The notes under the pieces are model-generated. The model was not told where the DNA came from. It worked only from the letters and a program-made list of their open reading frames with translations, and did no database searches. The position numbers and the translations under genes are program-made. From Climacium dendroides (lineage: Eukaryota > Streptophyta > Bryopsida > Hypnales > Climaciaceae), in contig OX467083.1 of the NCBI GenBank assembly GCA_950106755.1, positions 1,525,501 to 1,589,500 of the forward strand: a stretch of 64,000 bases of DNA. Direction: 5' to 3'. Every line of letters starts with the position of its first letter. The first letter of the stretch is position 1. Shown here piece by piece: positions 11,909 through 22,759 of the stretch.

Positions 11909-12661
11909 TTAGAAGTCGTCTATGTGACGCTCGTAATAGTTCATGTTCTGCCGCCTCCGCTTCCCCCCACAAGGCAGCCACTCCGGCTTGAAGAACACCA
12001 CAAGCCCCAACGACACCAAAAAAGCCAGCGCCACGCCCACGGTCGCGCCCACCGCGGCTCTAGTGCTGGAGCTTTTGGAGTCTTTCGAGCTGCTCGCTGC
12101 CGAAGCAGGTGGTGGAGCAGGTGGCCCCTCGTAAGCAGCAGCAGCTGGAGCTGGAGCTGGAGTTGGAGCTAAAGCTGGAGCTGGAGAGCCTGCCTCCATA
12201 GCAGGACCAGAAGCAGGTGCTGGAGACACTTCAGAAGCTGGCGATGGCGATGGAGACACTTCAGGAGTCGGCGATGGCGATGGGGAAACTGCGGATGCTG
12301 GCGATGGCGACACTGCGAGTACTGGCGCCGGCACCGGCGATGTGAAACCAGGAGTGGGAGCTTCGGATCCAGGCGAGGGAGCCAGCGACGGCTGTGGGGA
12401 CGAAACGCCGGGTGTTGGAGCTGCTAAGGGCGTGGCATTGCCTGGGGCCGGGGCAGGAGGAGCTGTTGGTGAAGGCGGCGTCGCAGGCGTTGGGGATGGG
12501 GATTGGGACGAAGCTGGAGCAGGAGCAGGTGGTGGAACTTCTTGTTGGAGGAGGCTTCGGCGAGATCCATGGCGTGAAAACTCGGGAAGCTCTCCAAGGG
12601 CGGAGATGGTTGTGATGGAAGCGAGAAGTGCCAGGAATAGGAAACACGCTCTCGTCGCCAT
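11909..12661 (-). CDS. Arabinogalactan protein-like, Pro/Ala/Ser-rich with C-terminal membrane anchor
   Basis: A single-exon frame of 250 residues. Residues 1-22 (MATRACFLFLALLASITTIS) form a signal peptide. Residues ~42-195 are Pro/Ser/Ala/Thr-rich with AP, SP and TP dipeptides such as SPSPTPATPPSP and SPSPSPTPEVSPSPS, the pattern that directs proline hydroxylation and arabinogalactan addition. A serine-rich linker follows, then a hydrophobic helix at ~202-224 (VGVALAFLVSLGLVVFF) and a 26-residue basic tail with GGKRRRQNMNYYERH. The product would be a cell-surface proteoglycan. Classical AGPs end in a GPI signal; here a true transmembrane helix with a charged cytosolic tail is more likely. 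The frame extends upstream to 12796, but the signal peptide fixes the start at 12661. The repetitive GC-rich coding sequence creates long spurious frames on the other strand. Confidence 0.85.
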   Translation of the reverse strand: MATRACFLFLALLASITTISALGELPEFSRHGSRRSLLQQEVPPPAPAPASSQSPSPTPATPPSPTAPPAPAPGNATPLAAPTPGVSSPQPSLAPSPGSEAPTPGFTSPVPAPVLAVSPSPASAVSPSPSPTPEVSPSPSPASEVSPAPASGPAMEAGSPAPALAPTPAPAPAAAAYEGPPAPPPASAASSSKDSKSSSTRAAVGATVGVALAFLVSLGLVVFFKPEWLPCGGKRRRQNMNYYERHIDDF

Positions 12662-14686
12662 GGCGGTGTTAAACCTCACTACCAACAAGCTCGCTCGCGA
12701 GTTGTTCTTTTCTACAAGATCCGACTCACATTGCTGGGCGGGCAGGTGGCCTCGAGGGTTGGGGTGATGGAAATGGCGGGTGGCTTGCGTCTCCACGGAT
12801 CAGTAACTTCGGCGCCAATTCTCGCAAGTCGAGTTGATGGAAACGCTCGTCTCTTCCGGTGGTTTGCTCCACGAAGCAATCACTTCGGCGTCTCCGCGTA
12901 ACAAACCTAAAGCAAAACAGCGACGGATCGTCAAAAGCAAGACTCAAGACTGACATTTCAAGGCCCCATTACAATGCTGTCCCTCTTTCTCGCTGGCAAT
13001 GCGAAACCCTAACACAACCATACGACCCAAGATCTCAGATCTGTTACAAACTTCTTGGAAATCGTACAATCGTTCCCAACGACGCGCTTCCCATAGGCTT
13101 CAATTCTAGCTACTCACTCACGCGGCGTGTCTGTACCCGCGACGAAATTCAATGCACTGGCATACAATGCAAGAGTCACAACGGAGACCAAAAGAGCTCC
13201 TATCCCCCAAAGAGCAAGAACCTCCATTCACCAGAACAAAACGAAATGTCCCAGATGGGGTTCAAGAACAAATCCCGCTCATGCACAGCACCAGCGGCAC
13301 TACTGCCCTGTGCTTCAATCACAGCCCAAATTCTCTACGCAAAAAAAGAAGCCCAGATCCACCAAAGCATTCCTCCTCTCTAATTGTGGGTTTTCAGTAC
13401 CATGTCACTCGATTTGAGTACCCAGATGCTTGCGCTTCAAGTCAAGAATGCACCATGGATCGGTGGACGCCAGTATGAAGGGCTTCCAGACCTTCATATG
13501 AAAGCTGGAATTCCGCCTTGGGTGGCGTGGATATGGAGGTGCTTAAGTCAGTTGCAAGGGTACAGAGCAAGTGAAATGTTGAGGAGCGAGAACACGTCGT
13601 CACAGATCTAAAAATGGGACGACGATGAGAAAGCAAAGCGCCTGCGGTGCAGAAGTATGATTGACGACGGAAGAGACGGACGGCTGGGATACACTAAGGT
13701 GGAGTTGAGGGTAACACCGGCCTCCATACCGGTCTTGTCCCGGTATACCCGGGTCAGTTTCTTTTCGCGTTTCTAACAGCAACTTGAATACCCGTGCTAT
13801 TAATCCTGGAAGGACGCGGCCCTATGACCGAGGTATCTATGACCGAGGTAGTCACCAAAATACTATGATTATTGGATCATTTTTTGTAATTATAGTTAAC
13901 CTTGAATGTTGCCTTGGCGATAGGTACATTTCAATATTAGTTCAATTATTTGAACTAATAGATTCATTCTTTGTTTTTTCATCAAACAATTTTTGTCACC
14001 AACATTGATTGTTCATAGTGTCCTTATAAGATAATCCATGTTAAAAGTGTCCAATGAATGACTTTCAAGGAAATTGTAGAAACAAGAAATGCACCTCTTT
14101 AGGAAAGAATCTTGGTAATTTTTGGCTAACTACCTTGGTTATAAAGCAACATTCTTCTAGAGTCAACCTAAGAAAGATGCTACAATATGTTTCTTGTGAA
14201 TGATTTTGATTGTTTTTTTAGAATAAAAAGAAGTTTATATCATCAATTTTTGTTTTTTTTAAATTATGTGGATATGATATAATATTCAAGGAGAGAACAT
14301 GTCATTAGAGACTTTGCTTCTTTTGGAGAGTGTAAGATTTTTTTAAATGGTAGAAAGGTTCTCCAAAACAGGAAGAAGTTGTGGTACCCATTCCACAACT
14401 TTTTGATTGTAGTCATCAAAAATTCCAAATGCAACAAGTTGTAAGCAATCTTTGATCATTTAAAAAAAAATTTGTTCTTAGACAATAAATTTGAACAATC
14501 TAGACTAAAATACATGCACATGATGACCTACCCACTCTTTTAGGGTGAAGGTAGGATCATCCAATTCCCAACATGTTTCCATTAGCGAGTCCTAAATAGT
14601 CCAAAGTATAAATAGATGCTTGTTGAAAAATGTTTAAAGTGTGAGTATAGGAATTGGGGCACAAATTTTGAAAATCTACCGATTCA

Positions 14687-14876
14687 AGTTAGTCCATCTC
14701 ATCACTTTTGCATATTACATTCAAATCTTGTTTTTAGATCTCATACCCCTTTAGTTCCATTCATATTCATATGATTAAAAAAGTTAGTCCATCTCATCAC
14801 TTTTGCATATTACATTCAAATCTTGCTTTTAGATCTCATACCCCTTTAGTTCTATTCGTATTCATATGATTAAAAA
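14687..14876. repeat. 95-bp tandem duplication
   Basis: Two adjacent units, each starting AGTTAGTCCATCTCATCACT and ending CATATGATTAAAAA. They differ at about three positions, so the duplication is recent. No coding content. Confidence 0.9.
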
Positions 14877-16149
14877 ATGAAAGCAACCTTATATACAATA
14901 ATGGTTCTTAAATAAATTCACTTGATTTAAAGTGATCCTACCATAAGCAAATGGCTTCTTTTCGACTAGAAGATTTTTGGAGTGATTTAACAAGGTCTAT
15001 TTTATAGAATTTTCTTTTTTAATTTTTAGCTATCCCAAAGTTCATGGAAATGATTTTAAAATGACATAAATCTCTAATCACAAACTTTTTTCATTTGCAT
15101 ATTGGCTTGTTAGAAAGTTATAAGAATCCCAACTATTACATAAAAGATTTTTAAAATATCATCAAGAATTTCATTCATAGAAGCTTGCCTCAAAATGAAA
15201 AAAATTCATTGTGATCAATGAAAGACTTCAAGAATTAAAAATGAAATCAATTCTTTTCCCACCAACTCACATCGTTCTTATTCACTAATCATAAAATCCA
15301 ATTTTATTTTAATAGAAATCTATATAATAAAATAATATTTCAGTCTACACTAATTTAAAAGAATGTGACTTTGGTAATTTTGTGTTGCATATACTATTAG
15401 GAAAGTAAATTAATCCTCAAGGACAAGCTCCATTACCATATGGTCAAACATCATTTTTGAGCTCTATTAGCCTTTTAAATTCACTCCCTCTTATATTTAT
15501 ATTACAAGAGTTTATATGACGTCTATTAATGTAAATAATCCCTTTTAATTCTTTAAAAAATTGTCATTGTTATAGTTTTTAAAGAAAAATTGAAAAAAAT
15601 TGGTAAATAGAATAAAAGTAATTAAATTGGTTTTAAATTTCTTTATGAGGTGAAAATAGCAATGAAAAAAGATTGTGAAAAATTCTTATTCAATTATTCA
15701 ATTTTTTCCAACCAACCAACCTTGACATTGATTGTCAAAATTGATTATCACTATCAAGCTAAATTCAGCTTTTCATATATTTGTTGCCAAAAGCCAACAC
15801 AGATTTTTCATATGGGCTTTGGACACCCAATTTTGACACTAGTCTTTAGTATTCCTAAACTTCTTTTTTAATAGTGAATATACCATATTAAACAAGCAAC
15901 TATACATGAGAGGCTCTACCTTTGTTATCATTAGGAAAATTTTCAAGCTTGAAAAGGTCACCAATTTCTAATTTTGGCCCCCAACAATGCAAATATAGAA
16001 AAAATTAAAATATTTTAAAAAATAAACAATCTAACGTGGTACTAGTATTGGCACGTCAAATTTGTAAAAAAAAAATTTAATTCTATAATTGCATTGTATG
16101 GGTTTAGACCTCGCAACCTCTTTCAAGCTTGAATTATTCATAATGATAG

Positions 16150-16640
16150 GTTTTCTTTTTGAGTTTACCCCTAAAGACCATTTGTTTCATCAAGGGACAA
16201 ATTGGATCCAAGTAGGCTCCTATTGTCTCGATTTGTAGTGAATGTTTTTGAAACCTTTTGAGGATGTGCAATTTTGTAAGAGCTTTGTAGATATATAAAT
16301 TTTATTTCAATTGGTTCTCAAGAGAAAAAGTTATGGCACAATAAGCCAAAAATGGAAGTCAGCAAGAAGTAAAAAAAAGTCATAAGAAGTCAAAATAATT
16401 AATTTTTTTTCTAAAATATTATATTTTTGTCTACATTTGAGGCTTTGACTCATTCTATTAATTTAGACTAGTGATGAGAAAGTTATAGACAATCTTAGTT
16501 TTTCAAACAATCTAAACATATTCTTGAAAAATGACTCATAGGATTTATTTTTTAATGCAATTTTTATAATTTTTCAAAAAAAATAATTAAATAAGGTTAT
16601 ATTTGCTTGCTAGAACAATCTCACCATTAGAATTTGTAGG
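16150..16640 (+). repeat. Degenerate copy of the TTAA-type ~0.9-kb repeat
   Basis: It starts with ACCCCTAAAGACC and an AGGGACAAATTGGATCC motif, matching the terminus of the elements at 40086 and 42961. Shared internal landmarks follow, including TTTCAATTGGTTCTCAAGAG, AGTTATAGACAATCTTAG and TGCTAGAACAATCTCA. The far end is lost. Confidence 0.6.
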
Positions 16641-18899
16641 AGGATAATGACCTATTTGGAAATTACCCATTTAGTATAATAAGTTTGTGCCAAGGGAGAC
16701 AGTCAAGTAGGAAATTTCTATGCTAATAGATTCAATTCGATCCAAACTCAATAACACAATCTAGCTACTCAAAGACACACACACATTCAACAAATAAAAT
16801 CCAATTAGACTTTTCAACATAACATATCACAACATCACACTTTCACAACTTAACATATCCAATTTGATTTTTGTTACGCTTTATTATATAATTGGTTTGC
16901 ATTTACAAACTCCACTCTATTCACAATCCAATTAAGTTCCAAAGTATCTCTGAATACAACTAATCTTCAACATGACCAAAAGATTTTCAATGTTCTACAT
17001 TTTCCTCCTATCCAACATTCCACACAACTCATAATTCTCATCCAATTTGGTTTATATTCTTACTACAAAGCTCACACACTACAATGGCACACACACATAA
17101 ATGCAACCAACTTTGGTTGGGACTCGTACGCGCGTCTTACAGTGGATGAAAGAAAAATGAATTGCACCACATCTAATAGGGATTGCATGGCAAGTGTTTG
17201 CCAAACCATCCAATAAGACTACCCTTCCATTTCTCACGTAGCCCTTTGAATCATATGAATCCTCTTTGAATTCACATTAATACCACCAAATTGAATTATT
17301 GTGCCAATTAACACTATTTAACACATGATTATCTATTTGACATCTGAAATGAGTAGAAAAGACACCTAAAATTGGAAATTGGCATTTCAAAAATAAATTG
17401 GCAAGTCTATAGGATTGTATTTCAATTTCATCTTAGAGCTATAAATGATTTGGTTTTCATTCAATCTTAAACCTATTTCTACTTAATAAAATTTTAATTA
17501 GTAAAAATCAACCTGTAAAGGACTATGAGGATTTTTCACCACAATGGTACAAAATCCCCCCTAGAAGAATCCGATGGGGAGTGTACACTAACTAGCCTTC
17601 CAAGCAATGCAATTTTTTCCTAGTACATAACAACTTACTACATTTAGATTTTGCTCTAAGATTCTACTTAAGTGTGAGTGTACACTACAATTTTACACTT
17701 AGGCTAAAGACCTTGTGAGCAAGATCACAACTAGCTACCTATTCTCACAACCAATGCATTAACAAGTGAACTTTTGAGCACGCAACACACATAATATAAT
17801 GCAAGTATTCAATTCAAAATAATGTCCAAAAACACTTAAGGGTCATGGGCAATTAGCATCAAGCCTTCAATACATCCAAAAAAAATGATTTTTCCAAGTT
17901 GGGTAAGCCATTCACTCACAACTAAGAAAGCAATTGACCCCCCGTAGTAGAATGACCATGTTTTCATTTTTGATTGCCTTCTAGTGTGCCTAGTCTTTTT
18001 GGAAAGCTAACTTCAAGCTCTAGCTCCCTTTCACATTTCAACCTCATTGAATATACTGGTCATCAAATATCGCCCCCCAAAGTTGGTAGTCTTAGTCGCC
18101 ATCAGCAACTAACACCTTTGCAGTAAAATACCCGCCATGTCTTTGCCCTTACTTGGAATTTAGTAAGCCTAAGCTTTTTAAAAAGCTAACTTCATAATCT
18201 ACCACTATTCCAAATTTCAGCCTCATCAAAAATACTGTCCATTGGATATCACCCTCCAAAGTTGTCAGTCTTGATCACATGGGGTAGCTGCCACTCTCAC
18301 TCAAAATCTTACTCCTCTCATTTTCCCTACTTCCCTTTCACAAAAAGTGAGGACCTACTCGACAAATTGTTCCTAATCCTCTCTTCATCTCTTACAATCC
18401 AATCTCTTAAACATCATAGACACACCTCAAACACACAAGTGGGAAAGAGGAAGAAAAGCAAAAGAGGGGAGAATGAGAGAGGGTTTACAAATCCGACTCT
18501 CCTCCATCTACCAAAAGCCTCCATCTTCATTTTTTTAGTCTTCATTTTTTATTATTTTCATGTTTTTTGTACTTAGACCCTACATTCTTGATTCACTTTT
18601 TAACACTAATTTCTAGTTGTGGTATTTTATTTTCAATTTTTCATTTAGCCATTTGCCTAATTTAATTAATTTTTTTTTATTTCTTACTCAATGCTTTTTT
18701 GATTTAAAAATTTGTCTTTTCCTAGGATTTACTCATTATTTTCATATAAATTCATTTTCTAAAATTCACACCATTGTTCTAATTTCCACATTGCTACCTA
18801 ATGAAAGATCCTTAATTCTTGATTTAAAGATTAAATCTTCCTACTAATCCTTCTTAACTTCCAATTTCTCTTAAATTACCGTAATTGCATTAGTTCTAA

Positions 18900-19520
18900 A
18901 TTATGAGCCAATGCAATGGCTCATAAGGACCAAAAGTCTCCTCAAGGGACTTTGAGTTTAGGTAGGTTCTTATGACCTCAATTTTTGTTGAAACTTTTTA
19001 ATAAGATAGAAAAACTTATTACCTTTGTGAGAAATATATTTTTATTTCAATTGGTATTTAGGAGCAAAAGTTTTGCCATCCTAAATATAATTTTTATGTT
19101 GTTGGGCAGAAAAAAAATCTACAAAAGCTTGAAACAATTTTTTTTAGATTTTTTTTCTTATAGATCTTATTTTTGTCTACATGTGAAGCTTTGATGTGAA
19201 AGTTATGGACAATCTTGTTTTTTGGATAATCTAAGCATCTTTCTAAAAAAATAACTTTTAGGATTCATTTCCAAGTACAATATTCACAACTTTTCAAATA
19301 ATGTTTGACAAGGTTAAATTTTCTTGTTAGAATGATTTCACTATTTGGATTATTGTATTTCAATCCCATTGTATAGATATTAACAATTTAGTTTTTTTTT
19401 TCAATCTTGAACCTACTTCTACTTAATAATTTTTTAAATAATAAAATTCAAACATGCTTTTTAATTTAAAAAATTCCAAACTTTCAACTCAATTTTTCAA
19501 TATAATTTTTAAAAAATTCA
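18900..19520 (+). repeat. Degenerate copy of the TTAA-type ~0.9-kb repeat
   Basis: It carries the same ordered landmarks as 40086-40978: CTTATGACCTCAATTTTTGT, TTTATTTCAATTGGTATTTA, AGTTATGGACAATCTTGTTT, TTTAGGATTCATTT and TCAATCTTGAACCTACTTCT. Both termini are eroded. Confidence 0.55.
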
Positions 19521-20308
19521 AAATCCATAGTGCAATTTTTTTTTTAAATGATGGTCAAAATCATTTGAATTTGCAGGCTAGTGTTCTAAATAAATAAATA
19601 AAATGAAGAAGTATCTTATTTTCACCATGAATGCTGCTTAGATGATCTCGAGTGTGGATTCCTAGATTCTCTAGGGATGGTCTGGACAAACCTTTTTTTT
19701 ACTTTTTGGGAAAGTGCCAAGATGGCAATCACTTAAAATTTGGTGAAGCATTGTATTTCTACATTCATCCATCTTTTGGACAAAAAAACACCTTTCAATC
19801 ATATTCATGCACTTTTCATCCAAATATGGCAACTTCATCCACATTTAATAGAAACGGAAAATTTTGGGCAAAAAAAGATTACTTCTTATTGGAAAAAAGT
19901 AGAAATTTATTTTGAAATGCTGCAATTTGGCCCCCATGGTGCCAAAAAAAGGGGCTGGTTTGGATAGACTGGCCAAAGTTTTTTCTAGTTCTGAGTTACG
20001 ATTGAATGAGGCAACAAACAGGCCTAGTTTCTGGTTTGCATTGTTGTATGAGTGGCCAACTTGCTTTCCTTGTGAAGCAAACTGTGTTCGATGTAAAGTC
20101 AGGTGCCAAACGAGCTACCAGAGGTTTTATGTGAATGTACAGAAGTGTTCTCCTGTCGTCTTTAGCTATTGGAATGCAACATGAAACGTGTTTGCTGCTG
20201 CTCTGTGCTGTAGTACTTGACTCTCCTTACTTTCATTTTTTCAGGTTCCCATTTTGAATTCAGTCGCCGAAGGTAGCTCGAGGTCACCGGGCTCTGCAGC
20301 TACAAGAG

Positions 20309-22376
20309 ATGGCCGCGAAGGCTACAGTTCTGCTCCTGACTGATGTGACCACTCTTCCAGAAACGGCGGAACAATCGGTCAACGAGACTTATGAGGGAAC
20401 CGAAGTGCAAATCTTGACCAACTTTCAAGCAGGTGGTGAGCATAAATCTGATGTTCGTCTGTCAATGCTGCTAGGCATTGTCTGGTTTTGGTAGTTCCAG
20501 ATTGGGTTTAACATGGACTGACATGCTTCTGAAATCACTGTGTCAATTCAGGGGGCAAGCTAATTGAATCTACGACGTCAACTTTCGACACTGTGATCTC
20601 TTTGATGCAAACACCAGGCCGTCACTCCTCGGACTTTCTAAAAGAGTCTGCTCGAGTGCTCAAGCCTGGTGGTAACTTTTTGGCGCAAGAGCCTCTTCTT
20701 GCTGACGCCCAAGAACTTAAGGTAGTTTCTGTCACTTGTCACTGAAGGTACTGTAGTTTTTATCCTTGGATTTTTGAAGTGCAGGCTCGGTTAACAAAGT
20801 TTTTAGTGCTCTGGGGTATACTTTGTATAATGCCTTGTCTCCTTAATAAAGATGATGTTCATTGCAACCGAGGGAAAAGTGTCGTCTGACTGGAATACGA
20901 ATGTTTGCAGTGCTCTAGCTAGTGCGCAATCGAAAGCTGCATTGGAGCGGAACTTTTTGCTTGCCGTCTTCGTGAATGCTGAAGCTGTTGAGTCCGTGCC
21001 AGGAGTAGAAATCGCAAAAGCTTGCACGACGAGCTCTGTCGCCTTGAATCTGGTTGCGGTAAGACACTCATCATTTAGCTTGTTTGCGTTGTAGATCAGG
21101 TTTCAGCTATTGTAGATCAAACAGCATGTTCTGACACAAAACATTTGGTATATCAGAGTTTGTAGATCTCGTGAAAGCGTGTGCTTTTGATTTTTTCGGA
21201 GAATTGTGACTTATGTGAATTAGATGGTATAGTTTGGATATATTTATAGACACTGATGTGTGCATTTTCCTGGATTTGCAGTTGAAAGTTAAGAAGCCTT
21301 CTTGGGACTCGACATCTGTACTTCAGATTAAGAAGGTTTCAAGCCAGAACGGTAAGCTCCTGCTCCTTTGACTTGCTCCAGATGATCACTTCTTTTAGCG
21401 AGACTATAAGTTGTATGGGCACTTTTGAAATAAATTTCTGTCAATCTGGGCAATGACATTCGTTTCCCTCTATTGCTTTTGACTGACTTTTTTCTGATGT
21501 TGCCAAAAATGATCAAGTGAGACTGTCGGCTTGAGCAGGAAGCGCTAGACCAGTTGGGCGAGCTGTGAAACTCTCCCTTGGGGATGTGACAGACGATGTT
21601 CTACCAATTAGCAAGCCGACAATGAAATTGGATTTTTCTAGTGATTTTAAGAACGACGACGAGGACCTTATTAATGACGATTTCCTTACGGAGGAAGATT
21701 TGAAGGCTCCTGAGGTTCCCAGAAAGTAAGCTTATCCTGTCCGAGTAGAACTGTGCGCCGGCCATATGCGCTCGTCCTTTCCCACTTTGCATTGACTTCT
21801 GCACTAGGCTTCTTTAGATTGCACAGGTCGCCGGAACAAAGTTGAGATAAATATTTTAAAATCTGAACCAACGTTATGTGCAACTATGGTGAGATATCTT
21901 TAAAAAGATTAATTGCTCTTACGACCCCTAGTGACACTTTCGAAGTGTCCAGTCCACCTCCAAAGAGGTAGCTTGAAACCCTCAGTTGTATTCTAAATAA
22001 TTTCAGCATGGGACTCGTAGCCATGTAAGCACTTAGACAAGTTACCGTTGAACTAAGTAGGTTAACAGAAGTAAAAAATGATTTTGGCACCAATCAATCA
22101 ATCAAGGTCTAAGACTTCTTGTTACTTCGAGAGCTCTTGTTCCTTTGATGTGTTCAATCTCCAGTGTCATGGATTTTCTTAGATAGAAAGGACCTGGGCC
22201 GATTGCACTTCACAAGATTTACTGATGGAAATTAAAGCTTAGAGGCAGAGAGCTGTGCTCCAACCAAACAGGCTTGCAAAAACTGCTCGTGCGGGTGTGC
22301 AGAGCTTGAAGCAAAGGAAGAGGAGACTAAACTTACAGTTGCACAAATCAACAATCCCAAGTCCGCGTGTGGAAGC
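20309..22376 (+). CDS. Anamorsin / CIAPIN1 (DRE2-like) Fe-S assembly protein, 3' end not found
   Basis: Exons 20309-20432, 20552-20721, about 20852-21058, 21282-21351, 21539-21725 and about 22238-22376. Anamorsin accepts electrons from a diflavin reductase early in cytosolic iron-sulfur cluster assembly. The N-terminal methyltransferase-like domain shows [18 protein letters not shown] and [12 protein letters not shown], then [11 protein letters not shown]. The linker has [15 protein letters not shown] and [12 protein letters not shown], both typical of the family. Exon 6 gives the first cluster motif, [14 protein letters not shown], then NPKSACGS and a GTAAGG donor. The terminal exon, which should carry the second motif (CxxC-x7-CxxC, with GDAFRC and CPYKG-like residues), is not seen in the next 3 kb, and a MITE starts 57 bp after the donor. 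The starts of exons 3 and 6 are my best phase-compatible choices and may be off. Either a distant exon exists or the gene is 3'-truncated. Confidence 0.82.
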
Positions 22377-22433
22377 GTAAGGGCCTGACTGACGAGCTCT
22401 GTCTATCTGCATTAACGGTCTGATTCTTCCAAC

Positions 22434-22755
22434 ATGGGCAATTTCGTTAAAATGGCGAAATTCCGCTACTTTGGCAGTTTTTACAGTTCAGAGCGGGTGG
22501 TTTGAAGTGTACAAACGTCTTAGATGTCTAAAATTAATAGCTTTCTTAGATGTGAGAAATCTACAGCTGTGGTAGATGTCACTTTTACAATTCAAATCGT
22601 GCAGTCTGAAATCTATAAATGTCATAGATTTCTTAAGTCTATAAAAGTCCAAGATTCCTAAAAACTATACTTGTCCTAGATGCCATTTTTACAATTCAGA
22701 GCGGGTGGTCTGAAAATGGCACATGGAATGCCGCCATTTTAACGAAATTCCCCAT
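22434..22755 (+). mobile_element. 322-bp MITE, copy 3, flanked by CAAC duplication
   Basis: It starts ATGGGCAATTTCGTTAAAAT and ends in the near-complement, TTTTAACGAAATTCCCCAT. The direct repeat CAAC lies at 22430-22433 and 22756-22759. It is colinear with copy 1 over its whole length. It lies just downstream of the last visible exon of the anamorsin gene, so it probably sits in that gene's last intron or in truncated flank. Confidence 0.87.
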
Positions 22756-22759
22756 CAAC

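Larger units (their letters stand above)
12662..20308. other. Long repeat-rich intergenic region
   Basis: The first ~1.1 kb is GC-richer and is probably promoter and upstream DNA of the AGP gene. The rest is AT-rich, with fragments of dispersed repeats (entries at 14687, 16150 and 18900) and homopolymer tracts. I see no gene that can be defended. Confidence 0.5.

Noticed and set aside
11924..12767. Several long frames on both strands overlapping the AGP gene
   Set aside because: They are shadows of the repetitive GC-rich Pro/Ser/Ala coding sequence; only the minus frame with signal peptide and membrane helix makes sense.
12859..13417. 174-codon plus-strand frame upstream of the AGP gene
   Set aside because: No recognisable domain. 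It overlaps two other comparable frames and lies in the GC-richer upstream region, where long frames arise by chance.
19912..20184. 90-codon frame just before the anamorsin start
   Set aside because: Not in phase with the gene, no matching domain, and a stop precedes ATG 20309; it is probably leader or promoter DNA.
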